Shown piece by piece: positions 4,691-5,673 of a stretch of 5,673 bases of DNA. The notes below the pieces were generated by a model. The model searched no databases and was not told where the DNA came from. It saw nothing but the letters and a program-made list of their open reading frames with translations. Source of the DNA: an uncultured Oscillospiraceae bacterium. Its GTDB lineage: Bacteria > Bacillota > Clostridia > Oscillospirales > Ruminococcaceae. A program made the translations under genes and the position numbers. The stretch spans positions 1 to 5,673 of the forward strand of contig CATNEU010000114.1 in NCBI GenBank assembly GCA_950097605.1, given 5' to 3'. Position 1 is the first letter of the stretch, and each line of letters opens with the position of its first letter.

Positions 4691-4787
4691 CACGCGGGGC
4701 GGCATTGTGCATTCGGGCGGGAGGGAACCGCAGTTCCCGGATCGCCCTGCACAGGAATCGTATAATAACCGCTTTGCGGTTATTATA
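4691..4787. repeat. 89-bp tandem repeat, copy 2, with complete second hairpin
   Basis: It has the same nested hairpin as copy 1. The middle stem has C changed to T (4742), which still allows a G-U pair in RNA. The second stem is complete: TATAATAACCGC (4761-4772), loop TTT, GCGGTTATTATA (4776-4787), a perfect 12-bp inverted repeat extending 8 bp beyond the tandem duplication. No T-tract follows, so it is not a standard terminator. Both stem ends contain TATAAT. On the minus strand TGGTATAAT (4790-4782) is an extended -10 that could serve vanZ, without a good -35. Confidence 0.8.
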
Positions 4788-4801
4788 CCACAGAATTCGC
4801 G

Positions 4802-4849
4802 GTTTGGGCATCCATTGGAATGGAAATTGTTTGGACAATCTGCCCAAAC
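4802..4849. other. Compact three-way-junction fold
   Basis: GTTTGGGCA (4802-4810) pairs perfectly with TGCCCAAAC (4841-4849). Within it lie two 5-bp hairpins with 4-base loops: TCCAT-TGGA-ATGGA (4811-4824) and ATTGT-TTGG-ACAAT (4826-4839). Only A4825 and C4840 stay unpaired at the junction. In total 38 of 48 bases pair. On the plus strand it is followed by ACCGGGGCGCG and TTTTT (4861-4865). It may be a small RNA fold or a cruciform. Function is unknown. Confidence 0.55.
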
Positions 4850-4893
4850 ACCGGGGCGCGTTTTTGGAGGATTGCAGTATTGCGTTCCAGCGT

Positions 4894-4907
4894 TGGTACG
4901 TGTACCA
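4894..4907. repeat. TGGTAC-GT-GTACCA dyad
   Basis: A perfect 6-bp dyad with a 2-base centre, followed on the plus strand by TGTTTTTAG. It may be a protein-binding site or a very short terminator-like hairpin. Nothing nearby supports either use. Confidence 0.3.
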
Positions 4908-4944
4908 TGTTTTTAGCTTGCGCTGCCGGCGGCCTATGCTTCTA

Positions 4945-5074
4945 TTTGTCGCTCATGCCGTGACGGAGGATTTTTTCTGTTTTTTTGTTCTTCTTAACCT
5001 TTACATTCATTTATCTTATAGTTTGTCGCTCGTGTCGCGACGGGCACCTTCTTTTGGCGCGGCCCAAAAGAAGG
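4945..5074 (-). repeat. Two-unit palindromic repeat module, left (minus-oriented) copy
   Basis: On the minus strand the module runs as follows. First comes hairpin CCTTCTTTTGG/CCAAAAGAAGG (stems 5047-5057 and 5064-5074), then a segment ending GAGCGACAAA (5031-5022). An A-rich linker follows, including GGTTAAGAAGA (4999-4989), and then a second segment ending GAGCGACAAA (4954-4945). The two TTTGTCGCTC-bearing segments (4945-4966, 5022-5043) agree at 19 of 22 positions. The second hairpin is degenerate. The module matches the plus-oriented one at 5460-5613. Confidence 0.65.
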
Positions 5075-5459
5075 CAAAAAGCCGGTCAAGGGGGCTAACG
5101 GACTCCTCCAATGGAACGTACGCCGTACACAGAAGAGCAAAGGGCGACGGCACAGCGGTCGCAGAAAAGGTTGTGAAGGTCGGAGCCCTGCCCCCTTCAC
5201 GATCCCCGATCCGGGACGGGAGCTACGCAGCTTAAAGAAGGCTCGCTGCAAAAGAGGGGAGCCTTATCAATCTGCCCCTCCCTTGCAGAGGAGCTTTTAA
5301 AAGCACCACAACTCGGGTACGGTTGGGGATTGTTAAGGGGCGCGTCTTCCGACCAAACAGCGCACTTCCCGCGACCGCCGCGCTTTCGCCCTTGGCTATA
5401 CCGAATTCGGCGTGTAGTCAAATGGAGGAAGGTAGCGGCACCCCTTAACTGAATTTTTG
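5075..5459. other. GC-rich non-coding segment between inverted repeat modules
   Basis: About 385 bp without a credible gene; open frames exist on both strands but have no ribosome binding sites or recognisable domains. Local structure includes a strong hairpin at 5241-5294, a 9-bp pair GTTAAGGGG/CCCCTTAAC (5332-5340/5441-5449) that encloses CTTCC/GGAAG (5346-5350/5427-5431), and a 10-bp palindrome CCGAATTCGG (5401-5410). The text around 5254-5290 resembles, from memory, dispersed repeats of Oscillospirales genomes. Confidence 0.45.
5241..5294. repeat. Long imperfect hairpin (dispersed-repeat type)
   Basis: GCTC, CTGCAA and GAGGGG (5241-5259) pair with CCCCTC, TTGCAG and GAGC (5275-5294) around small internal mismatches. 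The loop is 15 bases. On the plus strand TTTTAAAAG follows, so weak termination is possible. Confidence 0.5.
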
Positions 5460-5613
5460 CCTACTTTTTCTTCACGAAAAAGTAGGGGCCGGTCGCGGCC
5501 TGAGCGACAAGCCAAAAGAAAGATGAATTGATAGGTTAAGAAGAGAAAGAAAAAGGTTTTGCATCCTTTTTTCTCACGAAAAAGGATAGGCTTGTCGTGG
5601 CCCAAGCGACAAA
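5460..5613 (+). repeat. Two-unit palindromic repeat module, right (plus-oriented) copy
   Basis: Hairpin CCTACTTTTTC/GAAAAAGTAGG (5460-5470/5476-5486) is followed by GGTCGCGGCCTGAGCGACAA (5491-5510). A purine-rich linker with GGTTAAGAAGA (5534-5544) comes next. A second hairpin, ATCCTTTTT/AAAAAGGAT (5563-5571/5579-5587), leads to GTCGTGGCCCAAGCGACAAA. Order, linker word and tail match the left module read on the opposite strand, so the two modules form a large imperfect inverted repeat. Confidence 0.65.
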
Positions 5614-5662
5614 TGATAGGAAAGCTGTATTAAAGAGCTATAAACAAAGCCTGCTATACAAA

Positions 5663-5669
5663 AAGGAGG
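5663..5669 (+). promoter_or_regulatory. Shine-Dalgarno of a gene starting at the right edge
   Basis: AAGGAGG, a near-perfect ribosome binding site, ends 4 bases before the window edge with no start codon inside. A plus-strand gene therefore most likely begins at or a few bases past 5673. No convincing promoter is visible in 5614-5660. Confidence 0.65.
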
Positions 5670-5673
5670 CGCC

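Noticed and set aside
4579..4779. CRISPR array
   Set aside because: There are only two 89-bp copies with a 23-bp gap and internal hairpins, which is far from CRISPR repeat length, and no cas genes are present.
4218..4847. 209-codon minus frame over vanZ and the tandem repeats
   Set aside because: It is out of frame with vanZ and gains length by reading through the duplicated 89-bp unit.
4994..5605. Open frames on both strands across the repeat modules (for example 5197-5421 and 5396-5605)
   Set aside because: They are translations of palindromic repeats with low complexity and no ribosome binding sites.

Overview
The window looks chromosomal, from a Bacillota/Clostridia bacterium (inference). 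The reasons are strong AGGAGG- or GGTG-type ribosome binding sites, TTG and GTG start codons, a YwlE-type phosphatase, a VanZ-family protein, rho-independent terminators, and dispersed palindromic repeats that resemble, from memory, those of Oscillospirales-like gut Clostridia. Base composition is uneven. A hand count gives about 65% G+C in part of tsaD (2041-2100) and 28% in the small-regulator region (721-780).

Layout. Positions 1-500 hold several terminator hairpins and one open but startless reading frame that may be a gene remnant. Positions 498-1508 form an AT-rich regulator cassette. On the minus strand, a 54-residue ribbon-helix-helix protein (703-867) overlaps an XRE-type helix-turn-helix protein (498-710). 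On the plus strand, a second, 123-residue XRE-type protein (1137-1508) diverges from them. The 269-bp space between contains a perfect 16-bp palindrome and other operator-like dyads. Positions 1535-1793 are non-coding: a 111-bp inverted-repeat element with two internal hairpins, a polypyrimidine tract, and the terminator of the next operon.

Positions 1823-4513 carry four minus-strand genes, transcribed in the order vanZ-like, ywlE-like phosphatase, rimI, tsaD. A good promoter lies just upstream of the phosphatase gene, so phosphatase-rimI-tsaD is probably one transcript and vanZ a separate unit. TsaD makes the t6A modification of tRNAs reading ANN codons. RimI acetylates ribosomal protein S18 in the family. 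The phosphatase has the threonine typical of protein-arginine phosphatases. The operon therefore joins translation-fidelity functions with a probable protein quality-control phosphatase. tsaB, tsaE and tsaC are not in the window.

Positions 4560-5660 contain no convincing gene but much structure: a tandem duplication of an 89-bp hairpin unit, a compact three-way-junction fold, and two copies of a two-hairpin module in inverted orientation around about 385 bp of GC-rich non-coding DNA. The window ends in a strong Shine-Dalgarno sequence, so a plus-strand gene probably begins at or just beyond the right edge.
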